Of a stretch of 64,000 bases of DNA, positions 45,101 through 57,300 are shown piece after piece. The stretch's first letter is position 1, and each line of letters begins with the position of its first letter. Below the pieces are notes generated by a model that saw nothing but the letters and a program-made list of their open reading frames with translations, did not search any database and was not told the origin of the DNA. Both the position numbers and the translations under genes were made by a program. The DNA is from Nematostella vectensis. Lineage: Eukaryota > Cnidaria > Anthozoa > Actiniaria > Edwardsiidae. Location of the stretch: positions 10,990,139 to 11,054,138 of the forward strand of contig NC_064039.1 of NCBI RefSeq assembly GCF_932526225.1, written 5' to 3'.

Positions 45101-46952
45101 GGAACGATTTTCCAAGTTCGAAAGCATCCACAGGATGACCAAATTTGGCGAGATCCATCGGCTCTACAAATTTCAATTTGAAAACGCAAATATCTATTAT
45201 TAGAGCAGCCTATGATAAACATGACACTTCTAACAGGTAAATAGATTTGGCAAGAAATGAAGTCAAGGGTGATCCCATGATCGTTTCTAGAGACATCTAA
45301 AAAGGGCTATACCCGGGACTGAACCCTGATTTTTCAAAAATCAGGCTAAATAGGTTCGTACAAATCGGTCAGTTTTTTTTCCTATTCATATACTGTAAAT
45401 GACCTAATAAACGCCTCTGATTAAATGAACGCTCCCCCATAAGCTTACAAGTTTGCAATGAACGCCCCTCTCTAATAAACGCCCCCCTCTACTAAACCCC
45501 CCTCTCCCCTCCCCCGCTCCCTCCCCTGCCAGCTTAAAAACAAACGACATAGAAATTCCGAAAATATACATGGTAATTTAATTGCCATCTTGCTTAATCA
45601 ACACTGGTAAGCAAGTAGCGTCTTGTTCAATGTCACGTTCAAAATGAGGGTCCGCTCTCTAACGTTCCTGATCTCATTGCTTAGGATGTTTGCAATTTTC
45701 TTTCGTTTTGTCCTCGCAGTGTAGCATCCAGGAATAACAAGGCCTACTTCTCGTTTCCGCATACTTGCACCTTTAAATCATTGCATTCGTCTCACGGTAA
45801 ACACTTGCTGCGCAGGTTATAATTTATAATGATTCTGGCTGAGACTAGAACCCCATGGAATGGATGAATGGATTTGTTATATTTTCATAATAGAACGCCC
45901 CTTTCTAATAAACGCCTCTATCTAATGAACGCCCCTGGTCATTTACGGCCATACAGGCCCGTGGTTGTAATACATAATGCACCAAACATTTATGAAAAGT
46001 ATCTTTTTTCTCGTGTTATCAACCGTAAATCAGAACTTTGATCTTTTAAATAAGAACCTTTTCTTCCCATCAGTCTGATTGAGGCTTTTATAAATAGAGT
46101 GCTTTTAGGTTCCTAATTTACTGTGGTCCAAAACGTTTATGCCTTGATGTCGGATTGGGTTCCCTGTGGGTGATAAGTGTTGTCACGTCACAGTAAACCA
46201 GCTCTGCCAAATCCACACGGTTTAGATGTGAGCACAGGTAACCCGGTAAGAATGCCTGTGACTGACTCCTTGGTTTAAATAAAATAAATTAACAATACAT
46301 CCGCTTAGATCGCAGAATCAACTTATTCTAAAACATTACCGTTTCCAAGCTCCCACGAGAAATTGTAGGCTTTTCTTGTAGCATACTTGACAAGCTCAAT
46401 AGGGTTGGTGTAATTCCACGTCCCGTCTTTGCTACGAAGCGCAACGTTCAGTCCAAAATACACATCAAAACCCGCGCTCACCGCAAAGTCACGCAACTTA
46501 TCTACATCGGCAGGCGTGATATTAAAATTTGATCGAAATTTTGAAGGATGCTCTAGACCCAAATCATCAAACGCCAGCGGTTTCCTGTTTGTAGATAAAG
46601 GATCTCCATGGAGGGCATTTTCATCCGTCTCTTGAAAGATGGCAAAGTCCCCGTCAGTGCCGCCAATGCGTAGAATAGCGGGAGATAGCCCCCTGGCCAA
46701 GGTTTGGACTCGGACGGACGACGTATCGAAATAGTGCCATTTATTACGAATCAAATGAACGTCGATGGCCACAGATAGGAACCTTCTGTCAACTGAATGG
46801 AGTGGTTTATCCGTGTTGACTATTACATCTCGCTGGGGAGTCGAGCTATTGTGGAAGCTCTGCGATATTGATAGAAGTGCAAGCACAAGGCAAAGCACAG
46901 GGGTAATTCCAGTCATTGCTATGGCTGAGCTTCGCGAATGTACCAAGGACAT
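37390..46952 (-). CDS. HPSE: Heparanase (GH79 endo-beta-glucuronidase), 8 exons, about 527 aa
   Basis: Minus-strand exons: 46952-46340, 45163-44998, 44859-44812, 43997-43797, 38510-38399, 38321-38200, 37785-37642, 37567-37390. All introns are GT-AG with agreeing phases. The enzyme cuts heparan sulfate chains outside the cell or in lysosomes. A signal peptide (MTGITPVLCLVLALLSISQS) follows the second Met at 46,916, so either Met may start it. The proton-donor motif WELGN is split, with the next exon supplying EP; the nucleophile motif is GETSSAYGGG in exon 4. Later landmarks are WLDKLG, FFGGRYGL, DYWLSLLYKRLVG and LVDDHTLP. Both catalytic glutamates are present and the length is normal, so the gene looks functional. 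Intron 4 contains a 4.86 kb DNA transposon; exon 4's donor is duplicated downstream. Confidence 0.93.
40167..42039 (+). pseudogene. Transposase of the 4.86 kb element, two frameshifts
   Basis: The N-terminal region is strongly basic; an overlapping frame beginning MGKSRAEIQRAYRERKK at about 40,190 may be the true start, switching frame near 40,260. The core carries CRDTCFCQHHQN (zinc-binding), VIQMDFAENY (first catalytic Asp candidate), then, one frame over from about 41,222, HYWIDSPTSQYRNK (second Asp candidate) and FQAGHGKGPCDGVGG. A further frame change near 41,530 leads to CYCPDC and a C-terminal SH3/Tudor-like region (FVAAAYEGDWYVGKV). DDE-type chemistry is inferred from spacing, not proved. 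The frame changes at about 41,218 and 41,530 make it inactive unless these are sequence errors. Confidence 0.7.
42093..42180. repeat. (TA)n microsatellite
   Basis: About 44 TA dinucleotides occur without interruption, just 3' of the transposase frames. A minus-strand run of tyrosine-isoleucine codons through it is meaningless. Confidence 0.98.
43588..43842 (-). repeat. Three tandem copies (about 100 bp) of the heparanase exon 4 end and donor
   Basis: The genuine exon 4 end and donor (minus strand GGCGGGGTTCAC|GTAAGAT at about 43,791-43,810) is repeated at about 43,691-43,740 and 43,590-43,640 with the exon text recognisable (TACGTAGCGGGGTTCACATA; CACGTAGCGGTGTACGTAAG). Intron sequence with GGTATGGTAATAAA separates copies. 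The middle copy has ATACGA in place of the donor; the far copy keeps GTAAGA. Confidence 0.85.
44105..44483. repeat. Foldback repeat in heparanase intron 3
   Basis: Left arm pieces ACAGGAGCAAAGAAAGGCAA, GTGTTAGCTTACAT, ATAATATAAAACAAAATAGG and TTTTTTGGTAGATGATC reappear as reverse complements to the right of 44,330. The result is an imperfect palindrome of about 375 bases, a typical foldback MITE. Confidence 0.75.
45403..45955. mobile_element. MITE-like repeat with AATAAACGCC motifs
   Basis: GTAAATGACCTAATAAACGC at the left and AATGAACGCCCCTGGTCATT at the right form an inverted pair (GTAAATGACC/GGTCATTTAC). The interior repeats (T)AATAAACGCCCCTC several times. It lies in heparanase intron 1. 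Confidence 0.55.
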
Positions 46953-48307
46953 CTGTGGAAAGGCTTGTGTGACACTAAGAGCGGCTGCTAAGCAGACTAT
47001 AGGAAATCGAGCATGACGTGTTTTACAATGATCGGGTATTGCGTTACGCTGGGTGCAAGTTCAATGATTTGTTCCTATCTTTTTCAGCGCATTCATTTCT
47101 ACGCATATCTGCGGCCACATCACACAATACATATTCTACCCTTGAATCCTATTTCAACGCCCAAGCCGTAGCACCAGCCCTAAACCCAACGCCATGGTGC
47201 ATTATGGGGTTGGGTTAGGATTCGGCTCCGAATTAAAGAAAGTGTTTAGGGGACAGGGTTAGTGTTTGGTAAGCGAAGGGGAGGGAAGCCTGCGTGGCCT
47301 TCCGGATTATTCGCGCGATCATGCTCTTCACCCTCTGTAACGCAGCCTAGGGGAGCGGAAAAGGCCCTCGAGGTACCGCAGATGACTTTACCTTTTAGGA
47401 TCTAAACTCGAGCCTCGTTTGAACTTAGCCTAACAAGCAAATAAACAAAGACAAACAAACGAACAAGCAAGCAAAACAAGGTCGAGGTACCGCAGATGCT
47501 TGACTTTACTTTTTAGGATCTAAACTCGAGCCTCGTTTGAACTTAGCCTAACAAGCAAATAAACAAAGACAAACAAACGAACAAGCAAGCAAAACAATGG
47601 CTATAGGTTCCTTGTATCACGGACTGATTTTCAAAACACAAATAACGCGAGGCCGAAGTGCACATAACCAGATTTTGGCTTTTTAAAATAATTTTTCCTT
47701 GATCATCATTGCCTTGTGTATCAGTTCAGGGACGAAAAGCTCAAATTTCAATGACACTTTACAAAAAGTCGAATCAATTTCAAATAAGTCGCACTTGATA
47801 TTTTGTTTGCTATAAGTTACTAAGTACTCGGAGAAATTATCCGCCTTATTCGATGTGAAATGGGCTTATTTGAAGCGTCACGTCACGTTTTTCCGTCATG
47901 TCGTGAAAGAGCAAACAAACAAACAAAAGAAACAAGTCAAAGAGCAAATAAATGGACGGACGGAAAACAAATAAGAAAATAAGCAAAGAAATAACAAAGG
48001 ATAAACGAACGAGCAAACAAACAATCAAAAGGAAAAAAACACAAAAAAGCATACAAACAAACAAAAGTGTAAACAACTAAAGCAAGTGAGCACAAAACAA
48101 GCAAACACAAAAACCTAAAAGACAAGCATGCCAACAGGCCAACACAATCGAATCATTACGCAGTGTAAAAATCATTGAAATATTATTGATTTGCAGGCAC
48201 CGCTTGAGAGGCCATTAAACTAAACATCAGTCTAAGATATTTCCACAAGGTACCCAGAATGCATTGCACTTAAAAAAAACTATCCAATAAAATCCGCACA
48301 TGCGCGG
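46953..48307. other. Heparanase upstream region and spacer to the TBC gene
   Basis: No exon is supported. A direct duplication of about 115 bases lies at 47,368-47,480 and 47,481-47,597 (GAGGTACCGCAGATG, GGATCTAAACTCGAGCCTCG, AACAAGCAAATAAACAAAGA in both). An A-rich AAACAAACAAGC tract occupies about 47,905-48,125. The heparanase promoter is presumably in 46,953-47,230. Confidence 0.6.
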
Positions 48308-51300
48308 TTATGTGATGGTGAAATCGAGTCTGTTCCCGGTTGGCGTGAACTCTATCATTTCTACATCTGGCGATGTCGTCACTTCCGATGAGAAAGGGTT
48401 GAGTGGAGACGATAATCCGTACTGGGAACCAGTAATACTTGGGAAATCCACCTAAATAAACGAGCAACAAGTTAGAACTTGCCTGGATTGGTCAACCTGT
48501 GGAAGGTTGCAAAGGGACAGAGGGTAACCCCTAGAGGGGTAACATAAAATAGAGTGTTGTTGTATTTGTTGCATAACGATAACCACGGCTACGACGGCGT
48601 GATGCAGGAAAAAACATTAACGCACTTGGCAGAAGACTCCAAACTGGTTTAAATAAACACACCTAGACTTTTGTAATTAATGACAAAAAGAAATCATCCG
48701 AAATCTTACTTCTGCTCTAGAGAACAGTGATAGGCGAGTTCATACTGCAAACGTTCACGCCCTGGATAGACATTACAATGCAAGGAAAAGGGAGCTAGAA
48801 ACGGTACCTTTGTGCGCCGTAGCGGGGTGGGCGTGTTGAAGACTCGGAATGCATGCTGATTTTTGGCCGAGCTACTTATCAGACTGGAAGTTGACGTATT
48901 TCCCGCCTAGAAAGAAATATTCAAGTCGGTAAGAAGCTCTGTTGACGTATTTTCCCGCGCTGTAATAAGAATCTTCTTCATCAGTCATTTTGTCATCCTA
49001 GCAGCCAGTGTAATAAGATAAAAACGATGTATTGGCAGAGTCCTGTCAGTGCTTTATCTTTCTATTGTTTAGCTTTGAGACTTTGCGAAAATTGTTCAGC
49101 TTGGATTTTGGTTGTGCTTGGATGCTCGGTCCTTGCATGAAAAGTCATGGTGATCGAAAGTTCGCACAAGTTTTGAAAAACGCATTGTACGCTTGACTTT
49201 ATTGATTTCATGGTGATCGAACGTTCGCAGAAGTTTTGAAAAACGCATTGTACGCTTGACTCCATTGTACGTACTCCTTTGAATGAGAAGAAAATTTTAA
49301 AGCCACCGAATAAAATATTCAGGTGCTTGCTAACATCATGTCATGGCTCAATGAAGTGTTCATAAGTAATGGGGTTTACCTTCAGAGGCATGCGCTGTGC
49401 AGCTAACCGCTGACTTCGTCTGACTGGACTCATCAAACCTGAAGAGATTCGCGCACGCCGCTCAGGAGTGAACCGCTGGCCACCGGCACGCTGCCGTGGA
49501 GAGTATGGCCCGTTGGCAACAGATCTTTTGCTGGCTACAGAAAGTGTAAAAAGAATATCAGTAGAACAAGTAGCCAGTGAATGGAAAGTAACACCCAACA
49601 GTCTTCGGAAGCAGAATGATTTGAAGACAATGTCAATCTTAGCCCATTGAAAAAAAAAACATCACGCAGCCCATTTAAGTGTAGGACCAAAAATAATCCT
49701 ACTCTCTTTTTTCTATTATAACACACCTCGTTTACCGGGAGATTTCCTTGAAGAGCAACAACCTCTCATCCCTTCCAGCACCCCCACGGGAGGACTTTGT
49801 TGTGACGTAGCTGTAAACGTCACCATCTCAAAAGCGTTTGATTGGATAGGAGCCGGTGGAGCGTGCCCAAATATGGCTTGCCTGATGGGCGTGGCGATGT
49901 ACTCCACCATGCGATTAACGAGTGACGTTGCCACGTTATCGTCACCTGTCAATATAAAACAATTATTGCCCATCATCACAGATAAATACTGTTTCACGCA
50001 GTACACAATCCTGAGTGAACGCTAAGAGCTTTCAAATGGATGGTCGCCTATTAGAACGGTAATATTGGATACAACTAGCTATATTACCTGGAAAAGTTAA
50101 AAAGCTGGCTAAAGTGACAATCACACCAGTTTAATTCCGGAGGACCGGAAAAAACCTCAACCGACAAAAGACTAAAGAATCTATTATAGAATCCGCGGTA
50201 TTTAACAGGCCATCCACTCTAAATTATCAGTCAAATCCTCAAGGAAACATCCAATAGACACGCTGCTTTTATAAATTGGAAATAATTTTCGTGTTTTCCG
50301 TTAAAAAATAAAAACCGGTGACATCGCCCTTTAATTCAATTTTGCGTACCGTTTGTTTTCTGGCGTTTTCTGCGGGGTTCGTCTTCTGCGACTTTCTCCA
50401 GTTGCCGCTTGGCTTTCCTTACTGTAAAGAGAAAAGGATAAGAATCAATTCAAAAGGCCCAAATAGTCGTGTTAGAAAAAAATATGAAACACAAGTAGGG
50501 TAAATAGAAATTAGGAACTCAAATTCCCTTTAAAACACATGTATATAATATAATTATTGACGAGGTGAACGTGAGAATATGCCCATTGATGTAGATGGCT
50601 TTATATAGTTGTTAGAGGACCTTTGCATTTGATTAAAATGTAATACTTACGCGTGACCGCGCGAGACAACACGCGTGAAGTTCACTCACTCTCACGCTTC
50701 GAAAGATAACACGCGTGAAGTTCACTCACTCTCCCGCTTCGAAAGATAACACGCGCGAAGTTCACTCACTCTCACGCTTCGAAAGATAACACGCGTGAAG
50801 TTCACTCACTCTCCCGCTTCGAAAGATAACACGCGTGAAGTTCACTCACTCTCCCGCTTCGAAAGATAACACGCGTGAAGTTCACTCACTCTCCCGCTTC
50901 GAAAGATAACACGCGTGAAGTTCACTCACTCTCCCGCTTCGAAAGATAACACGCATGAAGTTCACTCACTCTCCCGCTTCGAAAGATAACACGCATGAAG
51001 TTCACTCACTCTCCCGCTTCGAAAGATAACACGCGTGAAGTTCACTTACTCTCACGCTTCGAGAGATAACACGCGTGAAGTTCACTTACTCTCACGCTTC
51101 GAGAGATAACACGCGTGAAGTTCACTTACTCTCACGCTTCGAGAGATAACACGCGTGAAGTTCATTCACTCTCACGCTTCAAAAGATAACACGCGTGAAG
51201 TTCAGTCACTCTCACACTTCGAAAGACAACACGCGTGAAGTTCACTTACTCTCACGCTTTCACGGGAGACAACACGCGTGAAGTTCACCTACTCTCAAGA

Positions 51301-54300
51301 TAACACGCGTGAAGTTTACTTACTCTCTCGCTTGTCGGATTCTTCATGTAGTACGGCCTGGACGGCATCGATCTCCCAACCATCCACACGGACACAGTAA
51401 ATTAGCGGTACAAGGAACGCCTTGCTCATACTATGGCATGACAATAACCCACATGGACAATGTAGATTAGCGGTACAAGGAACGCCTTGCTCATACTATG
51501 ATAATAACCCACACGGACACCGTAGATTAGCGGTACAAGGAACGCCTTGCTCATACTATGATAATAACCCACACGGACACCGTAGATTAGCGGTACAAGG
51601 AACGCCTTGCTCATACTATGATAATAACCCACACGGACACCGTAGATTAGCGGTACAAGGAACGCCTTGCTCATACTATGATAATAACCCACACGGACAC
51701 CGTAGATTAGCGGTACAAGGAACGCCTTGCTCATACTATGATGAATACCCACATGGACAGGGTAGATTAACGGTACAAGGAACGCCTTGTTCACACTATG
51801 ATAATAACCCACACGGACACCGTAGATTAGCGGTACAAGGAACGCCTTGCTCATACTATGATGAATACCCACATGGACAGGGTAGATTAACGGTACAAGG
51901 AACGCCTTGTTCATACTATGATAATAACCCACATGGACAACGTAGATTAGCGGTACAAGGAACGCCTTGCTCATACTATGATGAATACCCACATGGACAG
52001 GGTAGATTAACGGTACAAGGAACGCCTTGTTCACACTATGATAATAACCCACACGGACACCGTAGATTAGCGGTACAAGGAACGCCTTGCTCATACTATG
52101 ATGAATACCCACATGGACAGGGTAGATTAACGGTACAAGGAACGCCTTGTTCATACTATGATAATAACCCACATGGACAACGTAGATTAGCGGTACAAGG
52201 AACGCCTAGCTCATACAATGACAATAACACACAAGAACAGGGTAGATTAGCGGTACAAGGAACGCCTTGTTCATACTATGACAATAACCCACACGGACAC
52301 CGTAGATTAGCGGTACAAGGAACGCCTAGCTCATACAATGACAATAACACACATGAACAGGGTAGATTAGCGGTACAAGGAACGCCTTGGTCATACTATA
52401 CAATAACCGACATGGACAGGGTGGATTAGCGGTACAAGGAACGCCTTGTTAATACAATGACAATAGCCCACGTGGACAGGGTGGTTTAGCAGTACAAGGA
52501 ACGCCTTGGTCATACTATACAATAACCGACATGGACAGGGTAGATTAGCGGTACAAGGAACGCCTTGGTCATACTATACAATAGCCCACGTGGACAGGGT
52601 AGATTAGCGGTACAAGGAACCCGCATACACCTCACGTTGTTAATAGTAATCTCTAGCACTCACATGTTTTCAGGGGGGTGCAGTAGCATGGGTAGGCTGT
52701 GGGTGATCTCGGTCGTCGACAATAAGTCATCTGTCAATCAAAAGAAAAGAAAAACTCAAACGACTGTATATCATATTCAGGCTGTAAGTGCAGGGGTAGT
52801 AGAATATCCAATAATGATCGGCCCGCCTCCTTCCCCCTTTGAAAGCGAACGAACACATAACCCCTATACCCCCCCTTAACCACACATAACCCCTTCTATT
52901 GGCTACGCTAACGCTCAAAACGTCAGCGAAACTACTCTGATTTCACAAAGGCGTAAAACGTACCATTTCAACCTAGTGTTGGTTATTTCCACCACGCATA
53001 CGTAGACTACCTAGTTATTCTATAGCTTGCCCCGACGAAAGGCTTACGCTCGACACGTAAATTATTAGAGTGATCAAACGAGAGCGAACGACTTAATCGT
53101 TCCACAACAAAAGAGTAAGTTATGCATATTACGGTTTTTTCCTCACCTGAAAGACCTCTTAAGATGGCGAATGCAACACGAAAGATGACGGAGACACCTA
53201 CGAGACAAATGTGATCGTTTACATGAAGCATTGCGCTTGCTTGAATACACTTTTCACGAGGATTTGAGAAAATGGAAACGACGAAATAAAGGAGCGGTTA
53301 CAGCTCATTTCCTTTTCTTTCGTTATATTTTTCATGCACATCTTGTGAAAATCGACCGAAAGAGGGTAAAGATTGAACGACGCTTGGTTTTAGTGAGATT
53401 GAAGTAGAGTATAGTGTGAACGAGACTTCTTCTTAAAGGAAAAGGTGATGGAAAGTGAAGTTTGAACGAGAACTAGTTAAGGGTAAAGTGTGGACAAGGC
53501 TTAATAAAGGGAAATGTGAAAGAAAGTGAAGTTGGAACGAGGTTTAGAATAAAGAAAAGGTAAGAGAGAGTAAGTTGTGGACCAGGCGTAGTAAAAAAGA
53601 GTGTATTGTGAAGGAGGTTTAGTAAAAATAGAGGTGATGGAGAGTGACGTGTGAACGAGGCTTTGTCCTTACCATCCAATATAATGAGGTCCCATATACA
53701 AAGCACAGTATCCCAGCACGAAAGCGAAGTGTAGAGGGCCATGAACCAGGGAGTGAGGTACATGAGAGGGGCCACGCCCTGATCATTCTAAAGTTAAATG
53801 CGTGAGTTCTACTTACGATTCGTATTTTTACCATATGTATGAATATCGAGCCTGGGCCCGCCCAGTCACCAAACTAGTCCGTTCACTAGTTTGCTGCATA
53901 ATATAGTAATGATTCGAATAGGCGCCCAGGGCGCTTATTTTATTTTTCGGCTGTTGGGGGCGCTTATTGGGAAGGGGGCGCTTATTTTATTCTTCGGAAA
54001 ATACCAGCTTCTGAATCGATTGAGAACAAAAAAATTGCGCATAGCCTCGTTCCCAGGCTTCTCCTTTGTCAGCTCAGGTCCCATGATGCAACGCGGTCAT
54101 ATTTATTTTCAAAATGGCGGATTGTTACGGCGGATTGTGACGTTACAAATAAGAAGCCGCGCAGCGAAAAGGAGCCTGGGGACGAGGCTAAATTGCGCAC
54201 ATAAGTTTAAAAAAAGGGTGAAGTGATAATAAATAGCTCCATGTTGTATTGTGAGGATGTAAATGTGAACTAAATAAAATTAAGATTTTCACCATTCCAG

Positions 54301-57300
54301 TGGTGTTTTGTTTGTATCGTTTTTAGGGGGGAGGGATGGAGCGCTTATTTAATGTAGGGTGCTTATTCGAATTATTACGGTACCTTAAGACATGAATTTT
54401 TTTTGCGTGTTCAAATCTTCGCGAGAGGCGAATATTTCGCGACACTTCGTTTTGCGCCAGTTTACTGTAACATCGTAATATTAAAAAAAATGAAGGGGCA
54501 CGAATGTATTTCAGGTAAATTGTATGTAAATACCAAGTGCTTATAAAGACCAGGGATCCTCTGCTTCATTAGCCTCTCAAAAACTGCTGCATGTATTTGT
54601 ATCCTAAAAAAACACACAGGGTTAAAGAAGGTCAATTACGCCGCCATTTTACACTCATATAACAATACCACATATACATATATGCACATAACAATACCGA
54701 GTTGAATATGTATACAGTTTATTTCGATCAGGTAATTCAAGCAAGTAGCTAAGATACTTTCGATCAAATATTGTTTTTCTATGAGAATAGATGGTTAATT
54801 TAAAATGTGAGTAATAACAAAGGATGGGCTGATAGGCATTAATTCTGGGTGCTGAGACTGGTTTCCAGGTTCTGTGAAAAGCTCCTATTGTTCAATTAAC
54901 GCAGCGCAGATACAGACGGTTAATGAGAATATAACAAAAAAATGGATCCCTTAAGTTTAGTTCAAACAAACGCAAGCGCACAAAAAACAACAAGGGTAAC
55001 AAATGTGAGAATCGCGCAAGAAAATTCTTGCGCTTGCGTTCGATTGAGATTCAAAAATAACTTGAATTGTGTTTGCGTCCCAGTGTTTAGTATAGACTTA
55101 GGATGGCTTACTTGCTTAGAGAATTGTCAAAATACCCTGCTAGGTACTTAGGTCGCTCAAAAAGGGAGACGAGACACCAGAATGCATCCTACGGAAAAAA
55201 AATAGTTACGTTGGAAAACTAAAAGATAACAATCCCGTCTAGCGAAGCAAAACAGGTAATGAGAGGGGGCGACGAGAGGCACTTGCTCGCACTCAATCAA
55301 GAGATTGCCCTCAACACGGAAGTGGAAATACTTGCGCTATTTGCATCATCTTCACCGTCATCATCATCATCACCATCGCCATCATCAATGTCATAATAAT
55401 TATCACCAGGGGCTCATACTTATAAGCCCCTGTTATCACACAATTAAGAAATGCCAAGAGTGCAATTCTCATTATTCCAGTACATGTTTTTCCTTCAAGT
55501 TCCCATTACCCACCTCTTCATCCATGTTCATCAGTAACATCCCAGCGATATACGACATTCCTACAAAATAGAATTATACGACAATCGTAAATCGCGCGCT
55601 TTAATTGGTCAAGGGTCCATGTGTTATTAGGGGACGTGCGTACGCTTGGCATCAGTATGTGCGCGCATTCCCCGGGACTATATTGAAACGTTGTAATAAA
55701 ACAAATAGATCTCATTTTTTTGTGCGTCTGTCCTCTAATAGATGCACAGAAGACTTCACAGCGTGTCATGAACAACAGTTACGTAACTCAACTACGTCTC
55801 GTTGAGTACTTTTTTATGACACCTGCGACGTCATTTGAGATGTATTTGTTAAATATCATTACTTGAGAAGAAATTGTATTTTTCTATTTCAAAAGTCACT
55901 CATTGACAGTAAGAGACTTGCGTGACATGTCATAAGTCACTCATGCGAACACTTAAAGTGGAGATCGCATACCTTGACAATAAGATAGTTGCGTGACAAG
56001 ACATAAGTCACTCATGCTAACACTTAAAGCAGAGATAGCATACCTTGACAATAAGAGAGTTGCGTGACAAGACATAAGTCACTCATGCTAACACTTAAAG
56101 CAGAGATAGCATACCTTGACAATAAGAGAGTTGCGTGACAAGTTACTGTATAAGTCACACATACCTTGACAGTAAGAGACTTGCGTGTTATAATGAGCAT
56201 AGACAGCCAGCACACGGAAGAGACTTGCTCTACCCTCTTTCCCTTCTGTGGACCCATCGATAAACATCTTGTGTGTAGGGAAAGAGCGTTCTGAACCAAG
56301 AAGATCATAGGTTTAGAAACTGCTCACTGTGGCGCCATAGTGTGCATGTATGTATGGGTATAAACAAGTGGATAGCATATAAGCCCAATCCAAATCCAAT
56401 CCACAAGGCAAATGAAATTCATCTTTACCAGTGTTTATTCCTGGGTTGTGGGGGACTCCCATAAAAACAGACGGGGGTGATCGATGGCAAAATCAATTAT
56501 AACTCTAAGGGATAGCACTCAGGGTGTGGTCAACAGCAATTTCTAACTCTAAACCAGATGCTACCATCGAGCACATCTCTTTTTCAACCACTGTCATGGC
56601 CAGTTAATATTAGGATATGCCCCTAAGGGATAGCAGTTAGTAGCAGTTTATTCCCTAAAAGATAGAACACTCATCCCTGTCTACTCTTATGGAGAGCACC
56701 CCCCCCCCCCCCCCCAACAAACAGTGCCAGTATTTGTGCAAGGAATACTAGCTCTTCCCACAAGGTGTGCCTCGCACCTCAGGCTTTATCTACGTTTGCT
56801 GATGTGTAGTACAGTATGTGCACTTATTTGTTCAGTAGAAAGTTCTCACTCATACCAACATCCAGCATGATTTGACGCATGTGTGTCATCTTCGCATGAA
56901 GTTCGTTGCTTGTAGTTTCTTGCTTGGGACTTGATGGCACACATGACATATTCTCTTTATCACATCCTAACAACCCTGAAGAACGTCAATTCAAACATGA
57001 TCATATAATTTGATGTTTCCCTAAAAGTTACTCGAAAACAATGTCGAAACTAAAAACAAACTATCGACATTAACACTGCAAAATACTCTTCCGCCAAACA
57101 AAAGTGTTGATGTCATGCATGAGTCTGTGTGCAAAAATCCGGCTTAATCGAAATTGTTTCAAGGCCTTATCCGTTCTGTCCAAAACGGAGAATATTAAAT
57201 ACTCAAAATGTTAACAGAAAATGAGACAAACTTTAGGCGCCCAACTGATCGAAATTCCGTTTGCTGGATTTGAAAATTAGCTAGATGAGAGTCAGTGCAT

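Noticed and set aside
47846-48134. Hydrophobic minus-strand frames rich in F, L and C
   Set aside because: They arise from an AAACAAACAAGC simple repeat; no gene structure.
50649-51333. Regular 40 bp repeats considered as a CRISPR array
   Set aside because: There are no unique spacers, the units are contiguous, and the sequence is an intron of a spliced animal gene.
51422-52429. A 335-residue plus-strand reading frame made of 20-residue repeats (and a 248-residue minus-strand one)
   Set aside because: The 60 bp period keeps frames open artificially. The minus frame is copied from TBC exon 13 but is cut off by a stop before the real exon, and the plus frame has no independent coding support.
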